Shown: positions 1 through 10,187, counted from the first letter of the stretch. The stretch: 64,000 bases of DNA from Beaufortia kweichowensis (GCA_019155185.1 CM032813.1:13187561-13251560); one strand, 5' to 3'. Numbers and translations are program-made. The notes: generated from the sequence alone by a model not told the origin.

Positions 1-77
1 CCCGCTTTTGACGCGAGGCGGACGTTTTGACAAAGTTAAACAAATCGGCAAGACAAACACGTTGGAAAAACAAGTCT

Positions 78-161
78 TCCTTCGAGCCGATTCGAACCAG
101 CGACCTAAGGATAACCAGTGAAATGCCTACAGTCCCTCCGCTCTACCAACTGAGCTATCGG
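78..161 (-). tRNA. tRNA-Tyr(GTA), unit 1, damaged
   Basis: One base lost in the T arm, one gained beside the anticodon stem, and the 5' acceptor strand lost two bases so the end is uncertain. The 14-nt intron is intact. Confidence 0.75.
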
Positions 162-563
162 TGTGTACCCGACGGTCGAGTGGCTTGCCTGGGGTGAATC
201 AACATCAATACGCTTTAACGTTTTCAAACTAGCCTAAAATGGCAAGGCCAACAATGGTTTCGGGTTTTGTATTTGTAGTCTTCTGCATCTAACTCTGTCA
301 GTCATAGCTGGGGAACGCATCCTGACACCTGAGAATGTTCCTGTCAGATAAGCGTTCCTCCTGGTTTTCCATAAGACAGAGGGTTGAAACATGTTTCAAA
401 ATAAAACTGTTTTGGCACTGGCAGCATTTTCATGCTTTTATAGAGAAGGTATCTGTCATGTAATGTTACTTCGGAAGAAATGTGGTTTTTGACAAGCTGC
501 TCAGGAAAAACACTGAGGATTTATAATGTCTCACCCTAATGAGGTTCAGACCAAAGCTTCGAA
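162..563. other. Tyr-Ser spacer, unit 1
   Basis: About 400 bp with no gene. Contains the worn version of the hairpin described in unit 2 and, at the right, a run of A on the plus strand that serves as oligo-T terminator for the Ser gene. Confidence 0.6.
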
Positions 564-644
564 CGACGAGGATGGATTCGAACCCACGCGTGCAGAGCAC
601 AATGGATTAACAGTCCATCGCTTTAACCACTCAGCCACCTCGCC
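564..644 (-). tRNA. tRNA-Ser-like, unit 1, anticodon GTT instead of GCT
   Basis: The body is the Ser(GCT) gene, long variable arm included, but the plus strand reads gattaacag where all later units have an agc in place of aac. The anticodon therefore reads GTT (Asn). One G is missing in the T arm and there are three further single-base changes. Either a decayed copy or a consensus error; a true Asn tRNA is unlikely. Confidence 0.7.
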
Positions 645-787
645 ACAATGCAAACAGTCCTGGACACATACACCGGGTGCTGCTTTTGCCTCAATAGTAG
701 GAAAGCCTTGTATGGATGAAGGAATGTCAATATCGCTTTAACATTTTGAAACCCAAAGGATACACAAACTGAAGTCAGATGCGTGCG

Positions 788-855
788 AGGGGCACCCGGA
801 TTTGAACCGGGACCTCTTGATCTGCAGTCAAATGCTCTACCACTGAGCTATACCC
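788..855 (-). tRNA. tRNA-Cys(GCA), unit 1, damaged
   Basis: 68 nt instead of 72: the 5' acceptor strand has three C/G pairs instead of five and one G is missing in each of the 3' acceptor strand and the T stem. Anticodon arm intact. Confidence 0.75.
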
Positions 856-1058
856 AGTCAGTCATGGTTGTGGCCAAATTATCAACATTAGCTTCAATTT
901 CTGTACCCTAGAAGAATCAACTGACACTGGCGTGTTCCATGGTATGTAAATAACGCTATGAGTACTCTTGAGGTTGTGTAACGATGGGCTTAACGGTGCT
1001 GTTTTTTATCAAGACAGCAGGCACTCTACGCTACTGAAAGGGAGCAGAAAATCACCAT

Positions 1059-1133
1059 CGAGCCAGCCAGGAGTCGAACCTAGAATCTTCTGATCCGTAG
1101 TCAGACGCGTTATCCATTGGGCGCCACTGGCCC
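1059..1133 (-). tRNA. tRNA-Arg(ACG), unit 1
   Basis: Two extra G in the D loop region; otherwise matches the array consensus. Confidence 0.85.
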
Positions 1134-1303
1134 AAGATCGATGACCTGTTTTGTCACGGACGCGTGATCTACCTTACCATATTTAGAGGATAAAGGAAAG
1201 AAGGTAAAGGAACGCGCACTCACACGTGCCTGTTCACTGCCAATTACAAACGCACCGTATTGCAGTGAACGCCATGCAATGTTCAGCTGTAAGGGACACA
1301 ATA

Positions 1304-1387
1304 TGTCAGAAGTGGGATTCGAACCCACGCCTCCAGGGGAGACTGCGACCTGAACGCAGCGCCTTTAGACCGCTCGGCCATCCTGAC
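1304..1387 (-). tRNA. tRNA-Leu(CAG), unit 1
   Basis: One extra T in the D arm (cctttag); anticodon arm, variable arm and T arm intact. Confidence 0.87.
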
Positions 1388-3163
1388 ATATATGGCCGTC
1401 GTCTGCAACAGATAACGTGCCTGGAATGCCATTGCTTTGGGCTTTATTTCTGATTTGATTTGGAAGCATGTGCCCCAGCCATTCACTTGAACATAGCACA
1501 CACAACCTTACTCTGATCGATGTTGTTCCACTCTCTCATCCACTCTCCTTGGAGTCTGGTTCTTGGGAGGGGTTGTTTTTAATTCAGTGATTTCCATCTG
1601 CTGATGTGAGAAGCACTCATGGATCCGTTGAGTGGAGACTGTTGATATGGTTGTTTGGTGGGAGAGAGGTGCTGTGTGTGAAGCTATGATTTCTTCATCT
1701 GCTGGTGTTACTGGGCTGAGAGAAGACTTGTCATTCTCTGCTAAGTTTCTTATTGCTGCAAAGTTTCTTTCTACACTGTTCAAATATGTCATGTGAATCC
1801 TGGATCAAAACTCTGCCGCTGTGATACAGGCTGACATTGGATTTTGGTGTAGTGTCTAGATGCAGCTGCATCGTGGCTTTGTGTCCGCACATTTTCAGAT
1901 CTTTGTAGGCAGAACAAAGTGCTGAATGCCATGCATTGCTGTATGTCTCCTGTTACTTTCCCCGTCATTTACTTGCATAAAACCCGCTTGCTGTGTTTCT
2001 GAGGAACGTTTGATTAGTTAGGTTTGATTTTCTATTTGCAGTCTCACGGTTCCATTATCAGGCTACCGTGAGGGTCAAAGAGTTTTACTTTCGATCCCTT
2101 TCTTCTGATGGGCCACATCCTCTCCGCTGTTGCTTGTGGTGGTTTTGAATTCCAATTGGATTGGCCGTTTGCATACTATTGACCCAATCAGCTGGGCGCT
2201 TAGCTTTTCGTTTGGCAGAGATGCCTTCACAGTTGCTAATTCACACCTCCAGAGAAGAACGTGAGCTGCCGGTAAGCCGATCCTCTGTTTACAGTTTAAG
2301 ATCACTGTAGGCAGAGCAGAGTGCTGAATGCCATGCATTTGACTAGTCTGTGCCAAACAACAGATCTGCTTTTACTTCCCTGTCTTGCACTTGCATGAAG
2401 TCTGCTTTCTGTGTTTCTGGGGCCACTGATTAGTTAGTTATGAATATGTTTCTGCAGGCCAATGATTATTTAGTTTTGAATATGTTTTGCAGGTTTCACT
2501 GGTTACATCATCAGGGTATGTGATGGTCAGAGATTTCAGGTCGCACAACCCTCCAATGATGTATGTACTTGTTTTTTTTGTATTGTGATGGGATTGATTT
2601 ATGGCATAGTCTTGACCTATCAGTGGGCGCGTTTACCTTTTATGTGGCATGGCGACTTCACAGTTGCTAATTCAAACCTCCAGAGTAAAACTTGAGTTGC
2701 TGTTGAGCAGGTAGGCTGGTCGACCAAGACTGGCAAGTCTCTCTCTTCCTTCGTTTAGTTTAATTGAAATTGTTTGTGTATTTTTGGTTTATTATGTCCA
2801 TGTGTGTATAATATATGAAGAGAGTTTTTTCCCCAGATGTAAAACATTTAAAGGAACTTACTGTTTCCCGGCAGCTGTCGGACTGTTACTGTAGCTTCTT
2901 TGTTGGCTTGATGCTTTGCTTTTCTCATGCTCTTTAGAATGTTGTGGTTCTTCCAGGAAGTTCACTTCAAGTTTCCACGTTTGCAGTTCAATTTCAAACA
3001 AAATGTCTTAGTCACTGTGTGTATAATCCAGTTTACATTGGCAACAATTCAGATACAATCCAAAGTAAATGCTGTTACGTTGACTTCCCTTGTGATTCCT
3101 CTGTCAGCGTCGCCTACTTCACTTCAGTGATTTCTGGAGAATCAGCCCCCTCCATTTTCCCGT
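1388..3163. other. Leu-Met spacer, unit 1
   Basis: About 1.77 kb without a recognised gene. It holds the relic coding stretch and the A/B internal duplication described for unit 2 (A about 1898-2280, B about 2300-2720). In this unit the relic frame is broken by small indels near 1770 and 1550. Confidence 0.7.
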
Positions 3164-3237
3164 GCCTCGTTGGCGCAGTTAGGCAAGCGTCAGTCTCATA
3201 ATCTGAAGGTCGTGAGTTCGAGCCTCACACGGGGGCA
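3164..3237 (+). tRNA. tRNA-Met(CAT), unit 1, damaged
   Basis: D arm and anticodon-stem junction altered (ggcaagcg) and one extra G in the acceptor stem. Confidence 0.8.
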
Positions 3238-3359
3238 GGGTGGTAGTTTTAAACCACTGGTTTAAGATGTGGCCCATTTCACTTCCGCCCTCGGTCTATC
3301 TCTACATGGCAGCGTAACGAGCAACCACTTGCCCTCTGCCCTCATGCAACAGCAGACCG

Positions 3360-3431
3360 TCCCTGGTGGTCTAGTGGTTAGGATTCGGCGCTCTCACCGC
3401 CGCGGCCCGGGTTCGATTCCCGGTCAGGGAA
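3360..3431 (+). tRNA. tRNA-Glu(CTC), unit 1, intact
   Basis: All 72 nt match the array consensus. An oligo-T terminator would be expected just downstream; here the first run is cgctttgacg, only three T, then cgcttttgac. Confidence 0.95.
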
Positions 3432-3509
3432 CTCCGCTTTGACGCCGAGACGGACGCTTTTGACAAGTTAAACAAATCGGCAAGACAAACACGTTGGAAA
3501 AACAAGTCT

Positions 3510-3596
3510 TCCTTCGGCGGATTCGAACCAGCGACCTAAGGATAACCAGTGAAATGCCTACAGTCCTCCGGCTCTACCAACTGAGCTTATCGAAGG
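3510..3596 (-). tRNA. tRNA-Tyr(GTA), unit 2, damaged
   Basis: Two bases lost at the acceptor/T-stem junction, one G gained before the anticodon stem and one T gained in the D arm. Intron intact. Confidence 0.78.
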
Positions 3597-3736
3597 TGTA
3601 CCGACGGGTTGAGTGGCTTGCCTGGGTGAATCAACATCAATACGCTTAACGTTTTCAAACCGTTAAATGGCAAGGCCAACAATGGTTTCGGTTTTGTATT
3701 TGTAGTCTTCTGCATCTAACTCTGTCAGTCATAGCT

Positions 3737-3788
3737 GGGGGAACGCATCCTGACACCTGAGAATGTTCCTGTCAGATAGCGTTCCCCC
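3737..3788. other. Conserved 52-nt hairpin in the Tyr-Ser spacer
   Basis: Perfect 10-bp outer arms GGGGGAACGC (3737-3746) and GCGTTCCCCC (3779-3788), a 3x3 internal loop (ATC/ATA), perfect inner arms CTGACA (3750-3755) and TGTCAG (3770-3775), and a 14-nt loop. It recurs with full arms at 7150, 10564, 13974, 17387, 31046 and 41275, and with four G and four C near 20797, 27629, 34449 and 37860. It lies beyond the Ser terminator and about 140 bp upstream of the Tyr gene. It could be a small structured RNA, a cruciform or a boundary element; no known family is recognised. Confidence 0.6.
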
Positions 3789-3988
3789 TGTTTTCCATAA
3801 GACAGAGGGTTGAAACATGTTTCAAAATAAAAACTGTTTTGGCACTGGCAGCATTTTCATGCTTTTATAGAGAAGGTATCTGTCATGTAATGTTACTTCC
3901 AAAGAAATGTGGTTTTGACAAGCTGCTCAGGAAAAACACTGAGATTTATAATGTCTCACCTACGAGAGGTTCAGACCAAAGCTCGGAA

Positions 3989-4070
3989 CGACGAGGATGG
4001 GATTCGAACCCACGCGTGCAGAGCACAATGGATTAGCAGTCCATCGCCTTAACCACTCGGCCACCTCGTC
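3989..4070 (-). tRNA. tRNA-Ser(GCT), unit 2, intact
   Basis: All 82 nt match consensus. The first T5 run on the transcribed strand is at 3932-3936, giving a trailer of about 50 nt. Confidence 0.96.
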
Positions 4071-4213
4071 ACAATGCAAACAGTCCTGGACACATACACC
4101 GGTGCTAGTTTTTGCCTCAATAGTAGGAAAGCCTTGTATGGATGAAGGAATGTCAATACGCTTTAACATTTTGAAACCCAAAAGGATACACAAACTGAAG
4201 TCAGATGCGTGCG

Positions 4214-4284
4214 AGGGGCACCCGGATTTGAACCGGGGACCTCTTGATCTGCAGTCAAATGCTCTACCACTGAGCTATACCCCC
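4214..4284 (-). tRNA. tRNA-Cys(GCA), unit 2
   Basis: One G missing from the 3' acceptor strand; otherwise exact. Confidence 0.9.
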
Positions 4285-4482
4285 GCAGTCATGGTTGTGG
4301 CCAAATTATCAACATTAGCTTCAATTTCTGTACCCTAGAAGAATCAACTGACACTGGCGTGTTCCATGGTATGTAAATAACGCTACGAGTACTCTGAGGT
4401 TGTGTAACGATGGCTTAACGGTGCTGTTTTTTATCAAGACAGCAGGCACTCTACGCTACGAAAGGGAGCAGAAAATCACCAT

Positions 4483-4557
4483 CGAGCCAGCCAGGAGTCG
4501 AACCTAGAATCTTCTGATCCGTAGTCAGACGCTGTTATCCATTGGCGCCACTGGCCC
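4483..4557 (-). tRNA. tRNA-Arg(ACG), unit 2
   Basis: One inserted base in the anticodon-stem region (gctgtt for gcgtt) and one extra G in the D arm. Confidence 0.83.
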
Positions 4558-4723
4558 AAGATCGATGACCTGTTTTGTCACGGACGTGCTCTACCTTACC
4601 ATATTTAGGGGATAAAGGAAAGAAGGTAAAGGAACGCACTCACACGTGCCTGTTCACTGCCAATTACAAACGCACCGTATTGCAGTGAACGTCATGCAAT
4701 GTTCAGCTGTAAGGGACACAATA

Positions 4724-4806
4724 TGTCAGAAGTGGGATTCGAACCCACGCCTCCAGGGGAGACTGCGACCTGAACGCAGCGCCTTAGACCGCTCGGCCAT
4801 CCTGAC
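4724..4806 (-). tRNA. tRNA-Leu(CAG), unit 2, intact
   Basis: All 83 nt match consensus. No T4 run on the transcribed strand occurs between its 3' end and the Arg gene, see findings. Confidence 0.96.
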
Positions 4807-4902
4807 ACATATGGCCGTTCGTCTGCAACAGATAACGTGCCTGGAATGCCATTGCTTTGGGCTTTATTTCTGATTTGATTTGGAAGCATGTGCCCCAGCC
4901 AT

Positions 4903-5370
4903 TCACTTGAACATAGCACACACAACCTTACTCTGATCGATGTTGTTCCACTCTCTCATCCACTCTCTTGGAGTCTGGTTCTTGGGAGGGGTTGTTTTTA
5001 ATTCAGTGATTTCCATCTGCTGATGTGAGAAGCACTCATGGATCCGTTGAGTGGAGACTGTTGATATGGTTGTTTGGTGGGAGAGAGGTGCTGTGTGTGA
5101 AGCTATGATTTCTTCATCTGCTGGTGTTACTGGGCTGAGAGAAGACTTGTCATTCTCTGCTAAGTTTCTTATTGCTGCAAAGTTTCTCTCACACTGTTCA
5201 AATATGTCATGTGAATCCTGGATCAAAACTCTGCCGCTGTGATACAGGGTGACATTGGATTTTGGTGTAGTGTCTAGATGCAGCTGCATCGTGGCTTTGT
5301 GTCCGCACATTTTCAGATCTTTGTAGGCAGAACAAAGTGCTGAATGCCATGCATTGCTGTATGTCTCCTG
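4903..5370 (-). pseudogene. Relic protein-coding stretch in the Leu-Met spacer (representative copy)
   Basis: An open frame of about 155 codons on the minus strand; the first Met (5310) gives 135 residues. It contains a beta-strand-like segment NVTLYHSGRVLIQ followed by an acidic/polar tail. Full 135-residue frames also occur at 11723-12130, 18554-18961, 32198-32605 and 35616-36023; other units lose the 3' part by one-base changes in a T run. The peptide just before the Met, WHSALCSAYKDLK, is echoed in the neighbouring B segment with mostly synonymous differences, which suggests true coding ancestry. No start, promoter or splice context is convincing and array identity alone keeps it open. 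Probably a fragment of an old gene or mobile-element ORF; family not identified. Confidence 0.4.
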
Positions 5371-6130
5371 TTACTTTCCCGTCATTTACTTGCATAAAAC
5401 CTGCTTGCTGTGTTTCTGAGGAACGTTTGATTAGTTAGGTTTGATTTTCTATTTGCAGTCTCACCGGTTCCATTATCAGGCTACGTGAGGGTCAAAGAGT
5501 TTTACTCGATCCTTTCTTCTGATGGGCCACATCCCTCGTTGTTGTTGCTTGTGGTGGTTTTTGAATTCCAATTGGATTGGCCGTTTGCATACTATTGACC
5601 CGTCAGCTGGGCGTTTAGCTTTCGTTTGGCAGAGATGCCTTCACAGTTGCTAATTCACACCTCCAGAGAAGAACGTGAGCTGCCGGTAAGCCGATCCCTC
5701 TGTTTACAGTTTAAGATCACTGTAGGTAGAGCAGAGTGCTGAATGCCATGCATTTGACTAGTCTGTGCCAAACAACAGATCTGCTTTTACTTCCCTGTCT
5801 TGCACTTGCATGAAGTCTGCTTTCTGTGTGTTTCTGGGGCCACTGATTAGTTAGTTATGAATATGTTTCTGCAGGCCAATGATTATTTAGTTTTGAATAT
5901 GTTTTTGCAGGCTCACTGGTTACATCATCAGGGTATGTGATGGTCAGAGATTTCAGGTCGCACAACCCTCCAATGATGTATGTACTTGTTTTTTGTATTG
6001 TGATGGGATTGGCCGATGGCATAGTCTTGACCTATCAGTGGGGCGTTTACCTTTTATGTGGCATAGGCGACTTCACAGTTGCTAATTCAAACCTCCAGAG
6101 TAAAACTTGAGTTGCTGTTGAGCAGGTAGG
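5314..6130. repeat. Diverged internal duplication A/B inside the unit (representative copy)
   Basis: Segment A (5314 to about 5695) and segment B (5713 to about 6130) align along their length: both start gatc..tgtaggcagag.. and gtgctgaatgccatgcat, share cttgcat.aa..ctgctt and gattagtta, and end ttcacagttgctaattca followed by acctccagag. They differ at many sites, so the duplication is much older than the amplification of the 3.4-kb unit, whose copies are nearly identical. Every unit carries both segments. Confidence 0.75.
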
Positions 6131-6575
6131 CTGGTCGACCAAGACTGGCAAGTCTCTCTTCCTTCGTTTAGTTTAATTGAAATTGTTTGTGTATTTTGGT
6201 TTATTATGTCCATGTGTGTATAATATATGAAGAGAGTTTTTTTCCCCAGATGTAAAACATTTAAAGGAACTTACTGTTTTACGGCGCTGTCGGACTGTTA
6301 CTGTAGCTTCTTTGTTGGCTTGATGCTTTGCTTTTCTCATGCTCTTTAGAATGTTGTGGTTCTTCCAGGAAGTTCACTTCAAGTTTCCACGTTTGCAGTT
6401 CAATTTCAAACAAAATGTCTTAGTCACTGTGTGTATAATCCAGTTTACATTGGCAACAATTCAGATACAATCCAAAGTAAATGCTGTTACGTTGACTTCC
6501 CTTGTGATTCCTCTGTCAGCGTCGCCTACTTCACTTCAGTGATTTCTGGAGAATCAGCCCCCTCCATTTCCCCGT

Positions 6576-6647
6576 GCCTCGTTGGCGCAGTTAGGCAGCG
6601 CCAGTCTCATAATCTGAAGGTCGTGAGTTCGAGCCTCACACGGGGCA
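6576..6647 (+). tRNA. tRNA-Met(CAT), unit 2, damaged
   Basis: Two bases (GT) missing at the start of the anticodon stem; remainder exact. Confidence 0.82.
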
Positions 6648-6775
6648 GGGTGGTAGTTTTAAACCACTGGTTTAAGATGTGTGGCCCATTTCACTTCCGC
6701 GCCTCGGTCTATCTCTCTACATGGCAGCGTAACGAGCAAACCACTTGCCCTCTGCCCTCATGCAACAGCAGACCG

Positions 6776-6841
6776 TCCCTGGTGGTCTAGTGGTTAGATT
6801 GGCGCTCTCACCGCGCGCCGGGTTCGATTCCGGTCAGGGAA
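6776..6841 (+). tRNA. tRNA-Glu(CTC), unit 2, damaged
   Basis: 66 nt instead of 72; bases lost in the D arm, variable loop/anticodon stem and T stem. Anticodon CTC still readable. Confidence 0.72.
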
Positions 6842-6919
6842 CTCACGTTTTGACGCGAGACGGACGTTTTTGACAAGTTAAACAAATCGGCAAGACAAAC
6901 ACGTTGGAAAAACAAGTCT

Positions 6920-7008
6920 TCCTTTCGAGCCGGATTCGAACCAGCGACCTAAGGATAACCAGTGAAATGCCTACAGTCCTCCGGCTCTACCAACTGAGCT
7001 ATCGAAGG
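6920..7008 (-). tRNA. tRNA-Tyr(GTA), unit 3
   Basis: One extra T in the acceptor stem and one extra G before the anticodon stem; intron intact. Confidence 0.83.
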
Positions 7009-7401
7009 TGTACCGGACGGTTGAGTGGCTTGCCTGGGTGAATCAACATCAATACGCTTTAACGTTTTCAAACCGTTAAATGGCAAGGCCAACAATGGTT
7101 TCGGTTTTGTATTTGTAGTCTTCTGCATCTAACTCTGTCAGTCATAGCTGGGGGAACGCATCCTGACACCTGAGAATGTTCCTGTCAGATAGCGTTCCCC
7201 CTGTTTTCCATAAGACAGAGGGTTGAAACATGTTTCAAAAAAAAAACTGTTTTGGCACTGGCAGCATTTTCATGCTTTTATAGAGAAGGTATCTGTCATG
7301 TAATGTTACTTCGAAAGAAATGTGGTTTTGACAAGCTGCTCAGGAAAAACACTGAGATTTATAATGTCTCACCTACGAGAGGTTCAGACCAAAGCTCGGA
7401 A

Positions 7402-7483
7402 CGGCGAGGATGGGATTCGAACCCACGCGTGCAGAGCACAATGGATTAGCAGTCCATCGCCTTTAACCACTCGCCACCTCGTC
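7402..7483 (-). tRNA. tRNA-Ser(GCT), unit 3
   Basis: One acceptor substitution (ggcgagg for gacgagg), one extra T and one missing G in the D arm. Confidence 0.82.
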
Positions 7484-7625
7484 ACAATGCAAACAGTCCT
7501 GGACACATACACCGGTGCTAGTTTTTGCCTCAATAGTAGGAAAGCCTTGTATGGATGAAGGAATGTCAATACGCTTAACATTTTGAAACCCAAAAGGATA
7601 CACAAACTGAAGTCAGATGCGTGCG

Positions 7626-7695
7626 AGGGGGCACCGGATTTGAACGGGGACCTCTTGATCTGCAGTCAAATGCTCTACCACTGAGCTATACCCCC
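7626..7695 (-). tRNA. tRNA-Cys(GCA), unit 3
   Basis: Two single-base losses, both C on the plus strand, in the T arm. Confidence 0.83.
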
Positions 7696-7895
7696 AGTCA
7701 TGGTTGTGAAATGCCAAATTATCAACATTAGCTTCAATTTCTGTACCCTAGAAGAATCAACTGACACTGGCGTGTTCCATGGTATGTAAATAACGCTAAG
7801 AGTACTCTGAGGTTGTGTAACGATGGCTTAACGGTGCTGTTTTTATCAAGACAGCAGGCACTCTACGCTACGAAAAGGGAGCAGAAAATCACCAT

Positions 7896-7971
7896 CGAGC
7901 CAGCCAGGAGTCGAACCTAGAATCTTCTGATCCGTAGTCAGGACGCGTTATCCATCATGCGCCACTGGCCC
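7896..7971 (-). tRNA. tRNA-Arg(ACG), unit 3
   Basis: One extra G next to the anticodon stem and catcatgcg in place of cattgcg in the D loop. Confidence 0.8.
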
Positions 7972-8137
7972 AAGATCGATGACCTGTTTTGTCACGGACG
8001 TGCTCTACCTTACCATATTTAGGGGATAAAGGAAAGAAGGTAAAGGAACGCACTCACACGTGCCTGTTCACTGCCAATTACAAACGCACCGTATTGCAGT
8101 GAACGTCATGCAATGTTCAGCTGTAAGGGACACAATA

Positions 8138-8219
8138 TGTCAGAAGTGGATTCGAACCCACGCCTCCAGGGGAGACTGCGACCTGAACGCAGCGCCTTAG
8201 ACCGCTCGGCCATCCTGAC
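8138..8219 (-). tRNA. tRNA-Leu(CAG), unit 3
   Basis: One G missing in the T stem (agtggattc). Confidence 0.9.
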
Positions 8220-9987
8220 ACATATGGCCGTTCGTCTGCCAACAGATAACGTGCCTGGAATGCCATTGCTTTGGGCTTTATTTCTGATTTGATTTGGAAG
8301 CATGTGCCCCAGCCATTCACTTGAACATAGCACACACAACCTTACTCTGATCGATGTTGTTCCACTCTCATCCACTCTCTTGGAGTCTGGTTCTTGGGGA
8401 GGGGGTTGTTTTAATTCAGTGATTTCCATCTGCTGATGTGAGAAGCACTCATGGATCTGTTGAGTGGAGACTGTTGATATGGTTGTTTGGTGGGGAGAGA
8501 GGTGCTGTGTGTGAAGCTATGATTTCTTCATCTGCTGGTGTTACTGGGCTGAGAGAAGACTTGTCATTCTCTGCTAAGTTTCTTATTGCTGCAAAGTTTC
8601 TTTCACACTGTTCAAATATGTCATGTGAATCCTGGATCAAAACTCTGCCGCTGTGATACAGGGTGACATTGGATTTTGGTGTAGTGTCTAGATGCAGCTG
8701 CATCGTGGCTTTGTGTGTCGCACATTTTCAGATCTTTGTAGGCAGAACAAAGTGCTGAATGCCATGCATTGCTGTATGTCTCCTGTTACTTTCCCGTCAT
8801 TTACTTGCATAAAACCTGCTTGCTGTGTTTCTGAGGAACGTTTGATTAGTTAGGTTTGATTTTCTATTTGCAGTCTCACCGGTTCCATTATCAGGCTACG
8901 TGAGGGTCAAAGAGTTTTACTCGATCCCTTTCTTCTGATGGGCCACATCCCTCCGTTGTTGCTTGTGGTGGGTTTTGAATTCCAATTGGATTGGCCGTTT
9001 GCATACTATTGACCCGTCAGCTGGGCGTTTAGCTTTCGTTTGGCAGAGATGCCTTCACAGTTGCTAATTCACACCTCCAGAGAAGAACGCGGAGCTGCCG
9101 GTAAGCCGATCCCTCTGTTTACAGTTTAAGATCACTGTAGGTAGAGCAGAGTGCTGAATGCCATGCATTTGACTAGTCTGTGCCAAACAACAGATCTGCT
9201 TTTACTTCCCTGTCTTGCACTTGCATGAAGTCTGCTTTCTGTGTTTCTGGGGGCCACTGATTAGTTAGTTATGAATATGTTTCTGCAGGCCAATGATTAT
9301 TTAGTTTTGAATATGTTTTGCAGGCTCACTGGTTACATCATCAGGGTATGTGATGGTCAGAGATTTCAGGTCGCACAACCCTCCAATGATGTATGTACTT
9401 GTTTTTGTATTGTGATGGGATTGGCCGATGGCATAGTCTTGACCTATCAGTGGGCGTTTACCTTTTATGTGGCATAGGCGACTTCACAGTTGCTAATTCA
9501 AACCTCCAGAGTAAAACTTGAGTTGCTGTTGAGCAGGTAGGCTGGTCGACCAAGACTGGCAAGTCTCTCTTCCTTCGTTTAGTTTAATTGAAATTGTTTG
9601 TGTATTTTTGGTTTATTATGTCCATGTGTGTATAATATATGAAGAGAGTTTTTTTCCCCAGATGTAAAACATTTAAAGGAACTTACTGTTTCCCGACGCT
9701 GTCGGACTGTTACTGTAGCTTCTTTGTTGGCTTGATGCTTTGCTTTTCTCATGCTCTTTAGAATGTTGTGGTTCTTCCAGGAAGTTCACTTCAAGTTTCC
9801 ACGTTTGCAGTTCAATTTCAAACAAAATGTCTTAGTCACTGTGTGTATAATCCAGTTTACATTGGCAACAATTCAGATACAATCCAAAGTAAATGCTGTT
9901 ACGTTGACTTCCCTTGTGATTCCTCTGTCAGCGTCGCCTACTTCACTTCAGTGATTTCTGGAGAATCAGCCCCCTCCATTTTCCCGT

Positions 9988-10061
9988 GCCTCGTTGGCGC
10001 AGTTAGGCAGCGCGTCAGTCTCATAATCTGAAGGTCGTGAGTTCGAGCCTCACACGGGGCA
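9988..10061 (+). tRNA. tRNA-Met(CAT), unit 3, intact
   Basis: All 74 nt match consensus: acceptor GCCTCGT/ACGGGGC, anticodon loop with CAT, discriminator A. The sequence is of elongator type, since it lacks the AGCAG start and GGG-C anticodon stem of initiator tRNA. Confidence 0.96.
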
Positions 10062-10187
10062 GGGTGGTAGTTTTAAACCACTGGTTTAAGATGTGTGGCC
10101 CATTTCACTTCCACGCCCTCGGTCTATCTCTACATGGCAGCGTAACGAGCAACCACTTGCCCTCTGCCCTCATGCAACAGCAGACCG

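Larger units (their letters stand above)
1..3431. repeat. tRNA repeat unit 1
   Basis: Begins directly after where a Glu gene would end, so it is probably a whole unit. It has many private changes, including a broken Tyr-Ser hairpin (around 316-367) and a changed Ser anticodon; only its Glu gene matches consensus exactly. Early-family markers (cctcaatag, ggatacac, ctcatgctc). Confidence 0.9.
3432..6841. repeat. tRNA repeat unit 2
   Basis: Early-family unit and the clearest example of the spacer features. Ser and Leu genes are exact; Glu is six bases short. Confidence 0.95.

Noticed and set aside
1226..1453. Frames of 65-80 codons crossing tRNA genes on both strands
   Set aside because: They are translations of tRNA sequence; the tRNA folds explain the conservation.
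2927..3201. Recurrent 67- and 80-144-codon frames in the Leu-Met spacer of every unit (MLFRMLWFF and MVLPGSS starts)
   Set aside because: They overlap each other in different frames, run into the tRNA-Met gene in some units, and recur only because the unit is repeated. No domain or codon-level signal.
3737..3788. Matched G5/C5 and G4/C4 lengths in the hairpin read as compensatory change
   Set aside because: Units with G4/C4 often also shorten an unrelated A run downstream (aaaataaaactg), so unit-wide homopolymer shortening explains it better than RNA covariation.
5051..5242. 63-codon plus-strand frame opposite the relic coding stretch, present in most units
   Set aside because: Antisense shadow of the minus-strand relic frame; no support of its own.
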